Shown here piece by piece: positions 28,819-38,039 of a stretch of DNA of 64,000 bases (position 1 is the stretch's first letter; the number at the start of each line of letters is the position of its first letter). The stretch is from Salinibacter pepae. Its GTDB lineage: Bacteria; Bacteroidota; Rhodothermia; Rhodothermales; Salinibacteraceae. The notes under the pieces are model-generated. The model was not told the DNA's origin. It saw only the letters and a list, made by a program, of their open reading frames with translations, and ran no database searches. The stretch is taken from positions 2,012,501-2,076,500 of the forward strand of contig NZ_CAMTTE010000001.1 in assembly GCF_947077775.1 (NCBI RefSeq), in the 5' to 3' direction. The position numbers were made by a program, and so were the translations under genes.

Positions 28819-28834
28819 ATGAACAAGTGCTCAT
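28819..28834. promoter_or_regulatory. candidate SmtB/ArsR-type operator upstream of the metal ATPase
   Basis: ATGAACA-AG-TGCTCAT is a near-perfect inverted repeat (6 of 7 pairs) in an A/T-rich pocket 34 bases before the ATPase start. Size and wording resemble SmtB/ZiaR-type operators (TGAACA half-sites). A strong ribosome-binding site (AGGAGG, 28847-28852) follows. The encoded SmtB-like regulator lies directly behind the ATPase gene, so metal-responsive repression is likely. Confidence 0.6.
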
Positions 28835-28867
28835 GTCTTCATAAACAGGAGGTGGGGCCGGAAGGCG

Positions 28868-31354
28868 ATGGCCCTGTCGCTCATTGTCATGCCCGATCAC
28901 GCCCGGCTCGATCTCCCCGTCGTTCTTCCACACGTCCCCGACGCGACGGACGCGTGCGTTGATCGCCTCATGGACCGCCTCCGTGGGCAACCGGGCGTAA
29001 GCAGGGCCCACGTGGTCCCCGCCACGAACGGCGCCCCGGACCGACTCTGCGTGCACTACGACCCCGACACGATTGCGCGCCCTCGCATCCGGCAGCGCGC
29101 GGAGAGTGTCGGCGCGGAGCTGACCGACCAGTACGGGCACCTCGTCTGGAGCGTCGAGGGGATTTCGCGTCCCCGGCGCGCCCGGACCATCGCCAATCGG
29201 CTGCGCCAACTCAATGGCGTGGTGGAGGCGGAGGCGCGTGCCGCCGAGCAGGTCCGCGTGGAGTACGACCGATCGGTCACTGACGATGATGAAATTTGTG
29301 ACATGCTGCGGTCGCTGGATGTGCACGTGTGCGATGGTGTGCTCGACGCACGACGGTTTTCTGGAGGGCCAGGGGCGGAACCGGATGCCGATGCCCGTGA
29401 GGACGAAGGACATGCCCACGACCATGGCGGCATCTTTGGGGAAAGAACGGAGCTGCTTTTCGCACTCCTTGCCGGGGCGTGTGTGGCCGTCGGGTTCGGG
29501 CTCTCGTTCGCAGGTGCTGTGCCTGGCGGCATCTCAGTCGGACTGTACATCGGGGGGTACGTCTTCGGCGGCTACCACACCGTGCGGGAGGCGATCGACA
29601 CGCTCCGGGACGGTGAGTTCGAGGTGGATTTTCTTATGCTCGTGGCCGCGGGAGGGGCGGCGGTGCTTGGGAAGTGGCTGGAGGGGGCGTTTCTTCTGTT
29701 TCTCTTTTCGCTGGGCCACGCGCTGGAGCACTACGCGATGCGCCGGGCGCGCCGGGCCATCGAGTCGCTGGCGGACCTGGCCCCAGACACCGCGCTCGTC
29801 CGCCGCGACGGAGAAAAGCGAGAGGTTTCCGTCGATCAGCTGCGGGGGGGAGACACAGTCATCGTGAAGCCGAACGAGCGCATTCCGGCGGACGGATTCG
29901 TTACCCAGGGCGAGAGCGCCGTCAACCAGGCCCCGGTGACTGGCGAGAGCGTGCCGGTGGACAAGACGCCCGTCGAAACCACGGCGGCCGTGCGGGACCC
30001 GACGACCCTAGACGCGGCCCACCGCGTTTACGCCGGCACGATCAACGGCAGCGGCGTGCTGGAGGTGCGCGTCACGACGCGGGCCGACGAGACGACAATT
30101 GCGCAGGTCGTGCAGATGGTCACGGAGGCGGAAGCGGAGAAGTCCCCCACTGAACGCTTCACCGATCGCTTTGAGCGAATCTTCGTCCCGTCGGTCCTCG
30201 GGCTCGTGGGGCTGCTCCTCTTCGCCTGGGTGCCCCTCGGCGAGCCCTTCGCCGACAGCTTCTACCGCGCCATGGCCGTGCTCGTGGCCGCCAGCCCGTG
30301 CGCCCTCGCCATCGCCACGCCGAGCGCCGTGCTGAGTGCCCTGGCCCGGGCGGGCCAAGGGGGCGTGCTCGTGAAGGGCGGCGGCCCGCTCGAACACCTC
30401 GGCCGGCTCGGCGCCGTCGCGTTCGACAAGACGGGCACCCTCACGGAGGGGGCGCCGCGCGTCACGGACGTGCGTCCCCACAACGAAACGTCCGAAGAAG
30501 ACCTTCTCCGGGCGGCCGTCGCCGCCGAACGGCTCAGCGACCACCCGCTGGCGGAGGCGGTGGTCCAGTACGGGGACGAACACCTCGAGGGCCGCCCGCC
30601 CGAAGACGCGGCGGAAATGAAGAGCATCACGGGCCGGGGCGTCCGGGCCTCTGTTGACGGGCGTCCCGTGCACGTCGGGAGCGCGGCGCTCTTCGACGAG
30701 ATCGACGCGCCGCCGCTCCCGGACCCGCTCCGCGACGAGGTGGAGGCGCTGGAAGCCGATGGGCGAACGACGATGATTGTCCGTCGCGGGGACACCTACC
30801 TCGGCGTAGTGGGCCTCGCCGATGCGCCCCGCCCGGAGGCCGCGGGCGTGGTGGAGCGGCTCCGCCGCGCGGGCATCCGTCGGATGATCATGCTCTCGGG
30901 CGACAACCAGCGCGTCGTGGGCGCGGTGGCCGAACGGCTGGGGCTCGACGAGGCCCGGGGCGACCTGCTGCCCGGCGACAAGGTGGACACCGTGCGGGCG
31001 CTCCGGCAGGACGAAGACGTGGCCATGGTGGGCGATGGGGTGAACGACGCGCCCGCCATGGCGAACGCCACCGTGGGCGTTGCGATGGGGGCGGCGGGAT
31101 CGGACGCGGCCCTGGAGACCGCCGATGTGGCCCTGATGGCCGATGATCTGTCCCAGCTGCCGTTCGCGGTGGGGCTCAGCCGACAGACCCGCCGCGTTAT
31201 CGCGCAGAACCTGTGGATTGCGCTCGGCATGGTGGCGGTGCTGGTGCCCGCTACGATCGCGGGGCTCTCCATCGGCCCGGCCGTGGTGCTGCACGAAGGG
31301 TCGACGCTGCTCGTCGTGGGCAATGCGCTGCGGCTGCTTCGGTACGACGCGTAA
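28868..31354 (+). CDS. P1B-4-type heavy-metal-transporting ATPase
   Basis: An 828-residue P-type ATPase. The N-terminal 150 residues hold two HMA-like repeats without a CxxC motif, then a His/Asp-rich loop (DEGHAHDHGG). Motifs: actuator TGES (VTGESVPVD), membrane metal site Ser476-Pro477-Cys478 (AASPCALAIATP), phosphorylated Asp520 (DKTGTLTEG), HP (SDHPLAEAV), GDGVNDAPA, and His809 in HEGSTLL on the last helix pair. SPC plus HEGST is the signature of group P1B-4, which exports Co2+, Fe2+ or Zn2+, rather than the CPC of Cu+ or Zn/Cd pumps. A palindromic operator lies upstream and a SmtB-like gene downstream, so this is a metal-efflux operon. The specific metal cannot be fixed from sequence. 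Confidence 0.93.
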   Translation: MALSLIVMPDHARLDLPVVLPHVPDATDACVDRLMDRLRGQPGVSRAHVVPATNGAPDRLCVHYDPDTIARPRIRQRAESVGAELTDQYGHLVWSVEGISRPRRARTIANRLRQLNGVVEAEARAAEQVRVEYDRSVTDDDEICDMLRSLDVHVCDGVLDARRFSGGPGAEPDADAREDEGHAHDHGGIFGERTELLFALLAGACVAVGFGLSFAGAVPGGISVGLYIGGYVFGGYHTVREAIDTLRDGEFEVDFLMLVAAGGAAVLGKWLEGAFLLFLFSLGHALEHYAMRRARRAIESLADLAPDTALVRRDGEKREVSVDQLRGGDTVIVKPNERIPADGFVTQGESAVNQAPVTGESVPVDKTPVETTAAVRDPTTLDAAHRVYAGTINGSGVLEVRVTTRADETTIAQVVQMVTEAEAEKSPTERFTDRFERIFVPSVLGLVGLLLFAWVPLGEPFADSFYRAMAVLVAASPCALAIATPSAVLSALARAGQGGVLVKGGGPLEHLGRLGAVAFDKTGTLTEGAPRVTDVRPHNETSEEDLLRAAVAAERLSDHPLAEAVVQYGDEHLEGRPPEDAAEMKSITGRGVRASVDGRPVHVGSAALFDEIDAPPLPDPLRDEVEALEADGRTTMIVRRGDTYLGVVGLADAPRPEAAGVVERLRRAGIRRMIMLSGDNQRVVGAVAERLGLDEARGDLLPGDKVDTVRALRQDEDVAMVGDGVNDAPAMANATVGVAMGAAGSDAALETADVALMADDLSQLPFAVGLSRQTRRVIAQNLWIALGMVAVLVPATIAGLSIGPAVVLHEGSTLLVVGNALRLLRYDA

Positions 31355-31458
31355 TGGCCGCAACGGAACTGGACTGGACCCCTCGTCCTATGAGGCACCG
31401 TCTGCGAAGGGACATCCAGTTTTTGCTCGGCCGTTTTCCCCGCCATAGACCCACGCCC

Positions 31459-31836
31459 ATGTCCGGCAATCCCACCTCCGACGCCCCCGCCGACGCGCAC
31501 GACGGGACCTGTGGAACGGAGGCAGCGCTTTCGGCGTCGCTGCCCACGGCCGCGGTCACCGACGCGACCGTCCGCCTCCTCAAAGGCTTTGCCGACCAGA
31601 CGCGGCTGCGCATCCTGTGCCTGCTCCGCGACCGCGAGGTCTGCGTGCACGACATCGTGGAGGCGCTCGACATGAGCCAGTCGGCCATCAGCCACCAGCT
31701 GCGCGTGCTGCGCGACGCCCGGCTCGTGTCGCATCGACGCGAGGGGCGGCACGTCTACTACCGCCTCGCCGACGACCACGTCCGCGAGATGCTGGAGAAC
31801 GCCCTGTCGCACGGGGCCGAGCCGGAATCTCCGTGA
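31459..31836 (+). CDS. ArsR/SmtB-family metal-sensing repressor
   Basis: A 125-residue winged-helix protein (ATG 31459). Core ADQTRLRILCLLRDREVCVHDIVEALDMSQSAISHQLRVLRDARLVSHRREGRHVYYRL. The last helix carries Asp105, His107, His118 and Glu121 in DDHVREMLENALSHGAE. Their spacing is identical to the alpha-5 zinc site of SmtB (Asp104, His106, His117, Glu120). The alpha-3 segment reads EVCVHD, retaining one Cys of the CadC-type site. It should dissociate from DNA on binding Zn2+ or Co2+ and derepress the ATPase just upstream, with which it is probably co-transcribed (104-base gap). Confidence 0.92.
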   Translation: MSGNPTSDAPADAHDGTCGTEAALSASLPTAAVTDATVRLLKGFADQTRLRILCLLRDREVCVHDIVEALDMSQSAISHQLRVLRDARLVSHRREGRHVYYRLADDHVREMLENALSHGAEPESP

Positions 31837-31878
31837 CGTCCAATCGGGATGGGGCTGCGGTCGGGCGCGAACGAGAAA

Positions 31879-33486
31879 TTATTCTTCCGGGAGACCGAAT
31901 CCGCCGCCCCCCGGCGTCTCGACGCGGAGCCGGCTTCCGGCCGGGAGCGTCCGCGAAAAGTGGGCCGGCAGTTCCTCCTCGCGCCCATTGGGATGGATGA
32001 GCACCGTGCGCCCCGGCGCCCCGGGCGTGCCCCCGTTGCGGCCCCACGGCCCCCGGTTCCGCCGCGTGCTGAGCATCGTCGCGGTCGTCGGCACGAGCAG
32101 CTCGTAGACGCGCACGAGCCCGTCGCCGCCCCGAAACCGCCCCGCCCCGCCGCTGCCGGGGCGCAGCCGGTAGGCGACGATCCGAAACGGATACGTCTGC
32201 TCCAGCGCCTCGACGGGCGTGTTGAGCGTGTTCGTCATGTGCACGTGCACCCCGCTGAGGCCGTCCCCGTCGGCATGGGCGCCCATCCCGCCGCCGATGG
32301 TCTCGTAGTAGGCGAAGGCGGATCCGCCGGGCCGCAGCCCGGCGGCGACGCCCTCGTGTCGCTCAGGGCGCGTGCCGCCGAGGGTGAGGTTGTTCATCGT
32401 GCCCTGCCCGGCGGCCGGCACGCGGTCGGGCAGCGCCTGCGCGAGCGCCCCGAGCACCGTGTCGACGATGCGCTGGGAGGTCTCCACGTTGCCGCCCGCC
32501 ACCGCGTGCGGCGCCTCGGCATTCACGAGACACCCCTGCGGGGCGGTCACGGAGACGGGCGCGAGGCTCCCTGCATTTCCCGGAATGTCACCCTGGGTGA
32601 GGCCCTGCACCACGTAGTAGCAGGCCGATTTCGTGATGGGGAGCACGGCGTTCAGGTTGCCGTCCACTGCGTCGCCGGTGCCGTCGAAGTCGAACGTGAT
32701 CGCGTCGCCCTGCACCGTCGCGGCCACGCGGATTGTGGCGGGGGCCGCGTCGCCCACCTCCAAGTCGTCGGCAAAGGCGTAGGTGCCCGCGGGCCAGTCG
32801 GACAGCGCCGCCCGCGTCCGGCGCTCGCTGTAGGCCTGTAGGTGGCGGGCGTAGGTCGTGACCTCGTTTGCCCCGTGCGTCTCGGCCAGGGCCTGCAGGC
32901 GCTTGGCGCCGACCGTGTGGGCCGCCCGCTGCGCCGAAAGGTCGCCCCGCCGCTCCTCGGGGGTGCGCACGTTGCGGAGGAGCATGTGGAGCAGCGCGTC
33001 GTTGCGCGTGCCGCCGTCGACCAGCTTGACGGGCGGAATGATGGTGCCCTCCTGGACCAGCTCGGTGGCGAGGGGGAGCGAGCCGGGCGTCATGCCGCCG
33101 ACGTCGGCGTGGTGGGCCCGGCTCGCCACGAAGAACGAGGGCGCGTCTGCGGTTCCGACGAACACGGGCGAGACCATGGTTACGTCCGGCAGGTGCGTGC
33201 CGCCCGCGTACGGGTCGTTCAGGATCACCACGTCGCCTTCGGCCCAGGTGTCCACGGCGGCCCGCGCCGCGTCGACGCTCGCGGGCATGGCGCCGAGGTG
33301 GACGGGGATGTGGGCGGCCTGCGCCACGAGGGCGCCGCCCCCGTCGAACACCGCGCAGGAGAAGTCGAGCCGCTCCTTGATGTTGGGCGAGTGGCTCGTG
33401 CGCCGGAGTGTCACGCCCATCTCGTCGGCCACCCCCGCAAAGCGGTGGCGGTAGAGCTCCAGCAGGATCGGGTCGGCGTCGGGCAT
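31879..33486 (-). CDS. hydantoinase B / 5-oxoprolinase B-subunit family protein
   Basis: A 535-residue protein from ATG 33486. It matches the HyuB family throughout: DPILLELYRHRFAGVADEMGVTLRRTSHSPNIKERLDFSCAVFD, VILNDPYAGGTHLPDVTMVSPVF, HHADVGGMTPGS, and the glycine-rich end RVETPGGGGFGLPEE. HyuB is normally one of two subunits of an ATP-dependent hydantoinase, acetone carboxylase or oxoprolinase. No HyuA partner is adjacent on either side (convergent arsR on the left, a 1-kb gene-free stretch on the right), so a partner must be encoded elsewhere. Family firm, substrate unknown. Confidence 0.9.
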   Translation of the reverse strand: MPDADPILLELYRHRFAGVADEMGVTLRRTSHSPNIKERLDFSCAVFDGGGALVAQAAHIPVHLGAMPASVDAARAAVDTWAEGDVVILNDPYAGGTHLPDVTMVSPVFVGTADAPSFFVASRAHHADVGGMTPGSLPLATELVQEGTIIPPVKLVDGGTRNDALLHMLLRNVRTPEERRGDLSAQRAAHTVGAKRLQALAETHGANEVTTYARHLQAYSERRTRAALSDWPAGTYAFADDLEVGDAAPATIRVAATVQGDAITFDFDGTGDAVDGNLNAVLPITKSACYYVVQGLTQGDIPGNAGSLAPVSVTAPQGCLVNAEAPHAVAGGNVETSQRIVDTVLGALAQALPDRVPAAGQGTMNNLTLGGTRPERHEGVAAGLRPGGSAFAYYETIGGGMGAHADGDGLSGVHVHMTNTLNTPVEALEQTYPFRIVAYRLRPGSGGAGRFRGGDGLVRVYELLVPTTATMLSTRRNRGPWGRNGGTPGAPGRTVLIHPNGREEELPAHFSRTLPAGSRLRVETPGGGGFGLPEE

Positions 33487-34500
33487 GCGAATGGACCTGT
33501 ACGCGTGAAAAGCGCCGCGGCGGGGCTGGAGCGCAGGGACGTAGTCTGCTTCTGCTCGTTCCATTGCGTTCCGGAGGGGACTTCTTGGCGCCCAGACACG
33601 GATTTTTGAAGAGCCCCCTACGTCACGTGCATGACGCGCCCCTGCCAAAGGGCTGGAGAAATATTCCTGAGGATCGTTCCAGCACCGTCAGCCCCGGGCG
33701 TCAGGCGAATGGGGCAGCTCGGTGCTGAAAACTCATCGGATCTGCATCTCGGTCCCTACGACTCCCCCACTCCTCATGGGCTAGAGTCTCCGACTCAAGT
33801 TCCGCCGCACGGCTGGCGTTCAGGAGGTGTTGGCGAGGCGGTGTCGGATGCGTGAGGGCGCCCATTGTGCACACGATCCGGCCATGCTCCGACTCTTCTT
33901 GGCTTCGGCGTCGGGAGGAGGGCTCGTCGATCATCGAGCCGCGGGGCAGGGAGGAGCGCCAGTCGCAAATTGCTGTAAGCCGATGAGCGTCAACGCGACG
34001 CGGGACAGGATAACGCCTGTTGAGAGTGCTTGGCCTCGGTGGGCCGCCGTGTCTCTGCTCGGCGAACCCGCCCCCTTACCCTTTCGGGGCTGTCGGGAGG
34101 TGCAGGGGGGATCCGCTTCCGGCAACCCCGCTGGACTCCCTGAACAGGGGCCGCTTGGGCCCCAGGGCGAGGAGACGTGGGGCTTAACTATTGATAAGAG
34201 CGGAGTGTTGGGCATCAGAGCATGCCCTGAGCGGCTCAGCGTGCGGAAGGGAGCGTGCATTTCGGGGGCAGATACGAACCCTGGCACAGTTGTTGGGAAC
34301 CTGGCATGTACGCTCGGCGGCGTGAGGCAAAAGGCAGCTGGGACATGCAGTAGGGCTCTCGTCCTCCTTTGCCTCCGGCCGAGCCCCGTGCAAATTGTGC
34401 ACGCCCGTCTGCAGGGCCCTAAGGCAACGCCCATGGAGGCCACGTGCGAGGCAGACGGTGCTCTCGCTTCAGTACCCCACCGACAGCCGATTCGACTCTG
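33487..34500. other. gene-free region between hyuB-like and secreted protein genes
   Basis: About 1 kb in which open frames exist on both strands but read as Cys/Pro/Arg-rich noise without family motifs, signal peptide or consistent codon use. The left end should contain the promoter for the minus-strand hyuB gene. An A/T pocket at 34181-34201 (TTAACTATTGATAAGAG) is the most promoter-like spot and could drive the secreted protein at 34501 with a long leader. Confidence 0.45.
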
Positions 34501-37140
34501 ATGCGTTGCTCCCCAGTGCTGCGCCGCCTCCGAACCGCCGCCGTGCTTCTGGTGGGCATGTTCCTGTGTGCGTCGTGGTCAGGATACGGTCAGGAGACCC
34601 CAGAAATCGAAGGCACGATCACCGTGAGCACCGACGCCGGGGGATCCGAGACGCTCCCCCTTGGGATTGACCCAGGCGCGACTGAAGGAGTGGACCCGGC
34701 GTTTGGAGAATCGGAACTGCCGCCAGTGCCCCCGTCAGGAGCGTTCAACGCCCGCTGGGTCGACGACGTCGTGGAGGCCTCGTTTGGGCAAGGTCTTCCC
34801 GTCGACATCCGGCAGGGGAGCTCGAGCTCCAATGGCACCCGGCAGCATAAACTCCAGTTTCAGGCCGAAGACGCGGCCACCGCGGTCACGATCGAATGGG
34901 ACCTTCCAGAGGATGTCACCGGCACGATCGAGGTTGGGGATGGACCCGTTGACATGGAGGGGACTGGCTCCGTGACAGTTGGCACGGGAGCTTCGGATGC
35001 CCTCCTCACGATCAACTACAACAGCGCGCCGACGCTCGACACGAATGCAGGCACGACGCTGGACGAGGGCGGACAGGTGCCCATTTCAACCGATTTGCTC
35101 AGTGCCTCGGACCCGGACCACGACCCCTCGAACATCACCTTCGCCGTCACGAGCGGGCCGACGGAGGGAACCCTTCGGGTCGGCGGGACGGCGGCCACGG
35201 AGTTTACGCAGCAGGACCTGATCGACGGGGCCGTCACCTACGACCACACGGCCGACATTCCGCCCGGGGACACGCCGCCGGACGACGCCTTTACGTTCGA
35301 CCTGAGTGACAGCCAGGGCGAGGGCCCGACGGGCAACGTCTTCTCGGTGTCCGTACTCGCAGCGAACGACCCTCCAACGGCCGCCGCCGACGCCGACACA
35401 ACGCAGCAGGGCACGCCAATTTCCATTGCTGCGCCAGGGGTGCTCGAAAACGACAGCGACCCCAACGGGGACCCGCTTTCGGTGTCGGCGATCAACGGAA
35501 GCCCGTCGGACGTCGGCCAACAGATCTCCTTGGCGTCCGGCGCGCTCCTGACGATCGAGACGAACGGGGCCTACAGCTACGCCCCAAACGGCGCATTCGA
35601 CAACCTGAGCGACGGGGAGACCGCCTCGGACAGCTTCACCTACACGGCCAGTGACGGGAACGGGGGGACCCACCAGGCCGGTGTGTCCCTCACCATCGAG
35701 GGCCTCAACGGTGCGCCCGTCGCGGCGGATGAAAGTTTTGCTACGTACGAGGACAGCACGCTGACCGTCGGTGCGCCCGGGGTTCTCGGCAATGATGATG
35801 ACCCGGACGGCGACCCGCTGACTCCCACAGTGGGGGCGGCCCCGAGCAACGGAACGCTCACCTTAAGCAATGACGGGTCCTTCGAGTACGTCCCGGCGCC
35901 TGGATTCACCGGCACTGACAGCTTCACCTACACCGCCGGTGACGGAAATGGAGGGACCGACCAGGCCACCGTTACGCTCGCGGTAAACGGAACGCAGGCC
36001 TTGAACTTAGACAGCGGGTGGAATTTGGTGTCGCTGCCCTACCAGCTGGAGGACCCGACCCTCGGCGCGGTCCTGCCGTCGTGCACGAGCGGATTCGGGT
36101 ACGACCCGGATTCCGGCAATCAGTCCCTCTCGGGTGGGGACACGCTCACTGTCGGACAGGGGTATTGGGCAAACTGCCCGTCCGGAACGGCGCAGGTGAC
36201 CGGCGTGACGGCGGACGCGCAGGCCGTCAGCGTCGCCGCGGGGTGGAACCTCGTCGGGCCGTTCGGCGACTCCACCGACACCGGAGCGATCGCGTCCGAT
36301 CCGCAGGGCATCGTTGCCTCGTCCGTCTACGGCTTCGATTCGTCGGACGGCTACACGCCGGTCTCCACGCTCGCGCCGGGCGAGGGGTACTGGGTCAACG
36401 CCAGCGCGTCGGGAACGCTGACGCTAGGGGGGAGCGGGGAGGGCAGCAGCCTCACGGCCGGGACGCGTCTCCAGAACGCGGGCGAGGACGAGAAGACGGC
36501 CTCCCTCCACGTGACCGACGACGAGGGGCGCGAGGCGACGCTTTGGCTCCGGCGCGACCGGCCCCCGTCGAGGCAACAGAGGCACATGCTGCCCCCAACT
36601 CCTCCCGGGGGCACATTCGACGTCCGGTTTGCCAACGGCGGGGCCCTGGCCCCCGTGGCGTCCGGCGCCGGGCCCCCCTCCGTCCACGACGTGAAGCTGC
36701 AGGGCGTGGCGTACCCCCTGACACTCCGCCTGCAGGGCGGCTCGCGGGCCGGCGCCGTCCGCGTCCGGAAAGACCGTGGCCCCGACGCAGGCGTCACGAC
36801 CTTGACCGCGGAGGCCCCGTCGGTGACCCTGCAGGACGGAGACGGGCAGCTGCAGGTGGGCCTCCAACCCGCCCCCGACCAGTTTTCTCTGCGGAACAGC
36901 GCGCCGAATCCCGCCAGCGGGCCGGCCACGATCGCGTTCAGCGTTCCCGAGCAGACACACGTAACGATCGACGTGTTCGATGTGCTGGGCAGGAGGGTCG
37001 CAACGCTCGCGGACGGGCAGAGGGCGCCGGGCCGACACGACGTTCGCCTGGATGTTGGGTCGCTTGCCAGTGGCACGTACTTCTACCGCATGTCCGCCGA
37101 AGGCTTTTCGAAGACGCGGCGCCTGGAGGTCGTCCGGTAG
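34501..37140 (+). CDS. secreted multi-domain cadherin-like protein with type IX (Por) sorting domain
   Basis: An 879-residue protein from ATG 34501, with a signal peptide (LRTAAVLLVGMFLCASWSGYGQ). Domains: an N-terminal beta-rich region (to about 165), then three tandem cadherin/VCBS-like Ig domains (about 170-500). These are recognisable by repeated Asp-rich loops (SASDPDHDP, ENDSDPNGDPL, GNDDDPDGDPL) that bind calcium, and by SDSFTYTASDGNGGT / TDSFTYTAGDGNGGT. Next is a Trp/Gly-rich double repeat (SGWNLVSLPY / AGWNLVGPFG, each with a GxGYW partner, about 515-640). The C-terminal T9SS type-A domain (NSAPNPASGPATIAFSVPEQTHVTIDVFDVLGRRVATL ... SGTYFYRMSAEGFSKTRRLEVVR) should direct export and surface attachment. 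Probable adhesin or surface-layer-associated protein; no enzymatic motif seen. Confidence 0.88.
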   Translation: MRCSPVLRRLRTAAVLLVGMFLCASWSGYGQETPEIEGTITVSTDAGGSETLPLGIDPGATEGVDPAFGESELPPVPPSGAFNARWVDDVVEASFGQGLPVDIRQGSSSSNGTRQHKLQFQAEDAATAVTIEWDLPEDVTGTIEVGDGPVDMEGTGSVTVGTGASDALLTINYNSAPTLDTNAGTTLDEGGQVPISTDLLSASDPDHDPSNITFAVTSGPTEGTLRVGGTAATEFTQQDLIDGAVTYDHTADIPPGDTPPDDAFTFDLSDSQGEGPTGNVFSVSVLAANDPPTAAADADTTQQGTPISIAAPGVLENDSDPNGDPLSVSAINGSPSDVGQQISLASGALLTIETNGAYSYAPNGAFDNLSDGETASDSFTYTASDGNGGTHQAGVSLTIEGLNGAPVAADESFATYEDSTLTVGAPGVLGNDDDPDGDPLTPTVGAAPSNGTLTLSNDGSFEYVPAPGFTGTDSFTYTAGDGNGGTDQATVTLAVNGTQALNLDSGWNLVSLPYQLEDPTLGAVLPSCTSGFGYDPDSGNQSLSGGDTLTVGQGYWANCPSGTAQVTGVTADAQAVSVAAGWNLVGPFGDSTDTGAIASDPQGIVASSVYGFDSSDGYTPVSTLAPGEGYWVNASASGTLTLGGSGEGSSLTAGTRLQNAGEDEKTASLHVTDDEGREATLWLRRDRPPSRQQRHMLPPTPPGGTFDVRFANGGALAPVASGAGPPSVHDVKLQGVAYPLTLRLQGGSRAGAVRVRKDRGPDAGVTTLTAEAPSVTLQDGDGQLQVGLQPAPDQFSLRNSAPNPASGPATIAFSVPEQTHVTIDVFDVLGRRVATLADGQRAPGRHDVRLDVGSLASGTYFYRMSAEGFSKTRRLEVVR

Positions 37141-38039
37141 AAGAAGGGGGGGCTGCCGGGCGGGAAAGCGTACCGGAAAAATCCCACGCCATCCGAAGCT
37201 GAGGGCCGGCAAAGAAAAGCCCCGCCGGCCTGGTCTGGTGGAAGGGACGGCCGACGGGGGGCTCACAGCTACCACTGCAAGCGTGACAAGTAACTTTCAA
37301 AGAGGACCGTTTCGTTCCGGTATGGAAGACAATCCTTGTTACCAAAAGACTAATATATAGTGAACAGGTCTTCTTTAGGTCGGGTAGGACGTTGGCCATT
37401 CCCCGGGCGCGTGTGCTCCGGTCTGGTTCACGCGCCGGGCCTACCGATGATTTGGACCGTCGGGCCCCGTCCCCGACAAGGTGCCCCCGGTGCCGGGGCG
37501 CCGTCACTGCCGACAGGTGCAATCTGTGTCCCGGTCCGACTACCAAGGCGTAGACGAACAGACTGGGTGGGGATACGCACCGCCAACTTGCCCCCCGAAT
37601 CTCATAGGTTGCCCATCGGCTTAGGGGCGCCCTCCCCGCCGCCGATAACAGGGGCGAAGCGGAAGGCACAACCAATCAAGAAACGGTGGTCATTATGTCT
37701 GGCAGTGGCTCTTCTTCGCCTGCTCAGTTTGAGTCTAGCCGTCGCCCTCTATCCTGGACAGGGTGCGAGCGGAAGGTCCGAACGCTCCACAGCGACGCGT
37801 CGGAAGACCTCGATAGGGAACAGTCCCGTCGGCTCTACTCGCTCGAACTCTCTGCGTCGCGTCATGCTGGCACGTCGCCGCGCCATCTGCTAGAGCAGGC
37901 GAAGCAGGTTCTTTAGTAGGGGATTGGTACTGGGGGCGCTTTGGGCCCGACTGGGGCTCAAAACCGGGGATCTCCTCGGCCCGTCCGCCCTTTACGGACG
38001 GGCGTGCCCCTGCCCCGGGCCCCGTGTCCGAGGGCGCCC
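37141..38039. other. gene-free region with one terminator-like hairpin
   Basis: 900 bases separating the secreted protein from the convergent acyl-CoA dehydrogenase. Apart from the hairpin at 37218-37263 and an A/T-rich pocket at about 37310-37365 (ACTAATATATAGTGAAC), there is nothing recognisable. Short open frames between 37360 and 37916 show no family motifs. Confidence 0.45.
37218..37263. terminator. GC-rich hairpin with T-tract on the minus strand
   Basis: AGCCCCGCCGGCC (37218-37230) pairs with GGCCGACGGGGGGCT (37249-37263), with a two-base bulge. Read on the minus strand the stem is followed by TTTTCTTT, as in an intrinsic terminator. On the plus strand it lies 78 bases after the secreted protein's stop and may also help end that transcript. 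Confidence 0.6.

Noticed and set aside
33827-34501. 224-codon plus-strand frame upstream of the secreted protein
   Set aside because: Cys/Pro/Arg-rich, no signal peptide or family motif, and it overlaps the likely promoter/leader of the next gene.
37360-37916. Short plus-strand frames after the secreted protein gene
   Set aside because: No motifs, no ribosome-binding site, inconsistent composition.
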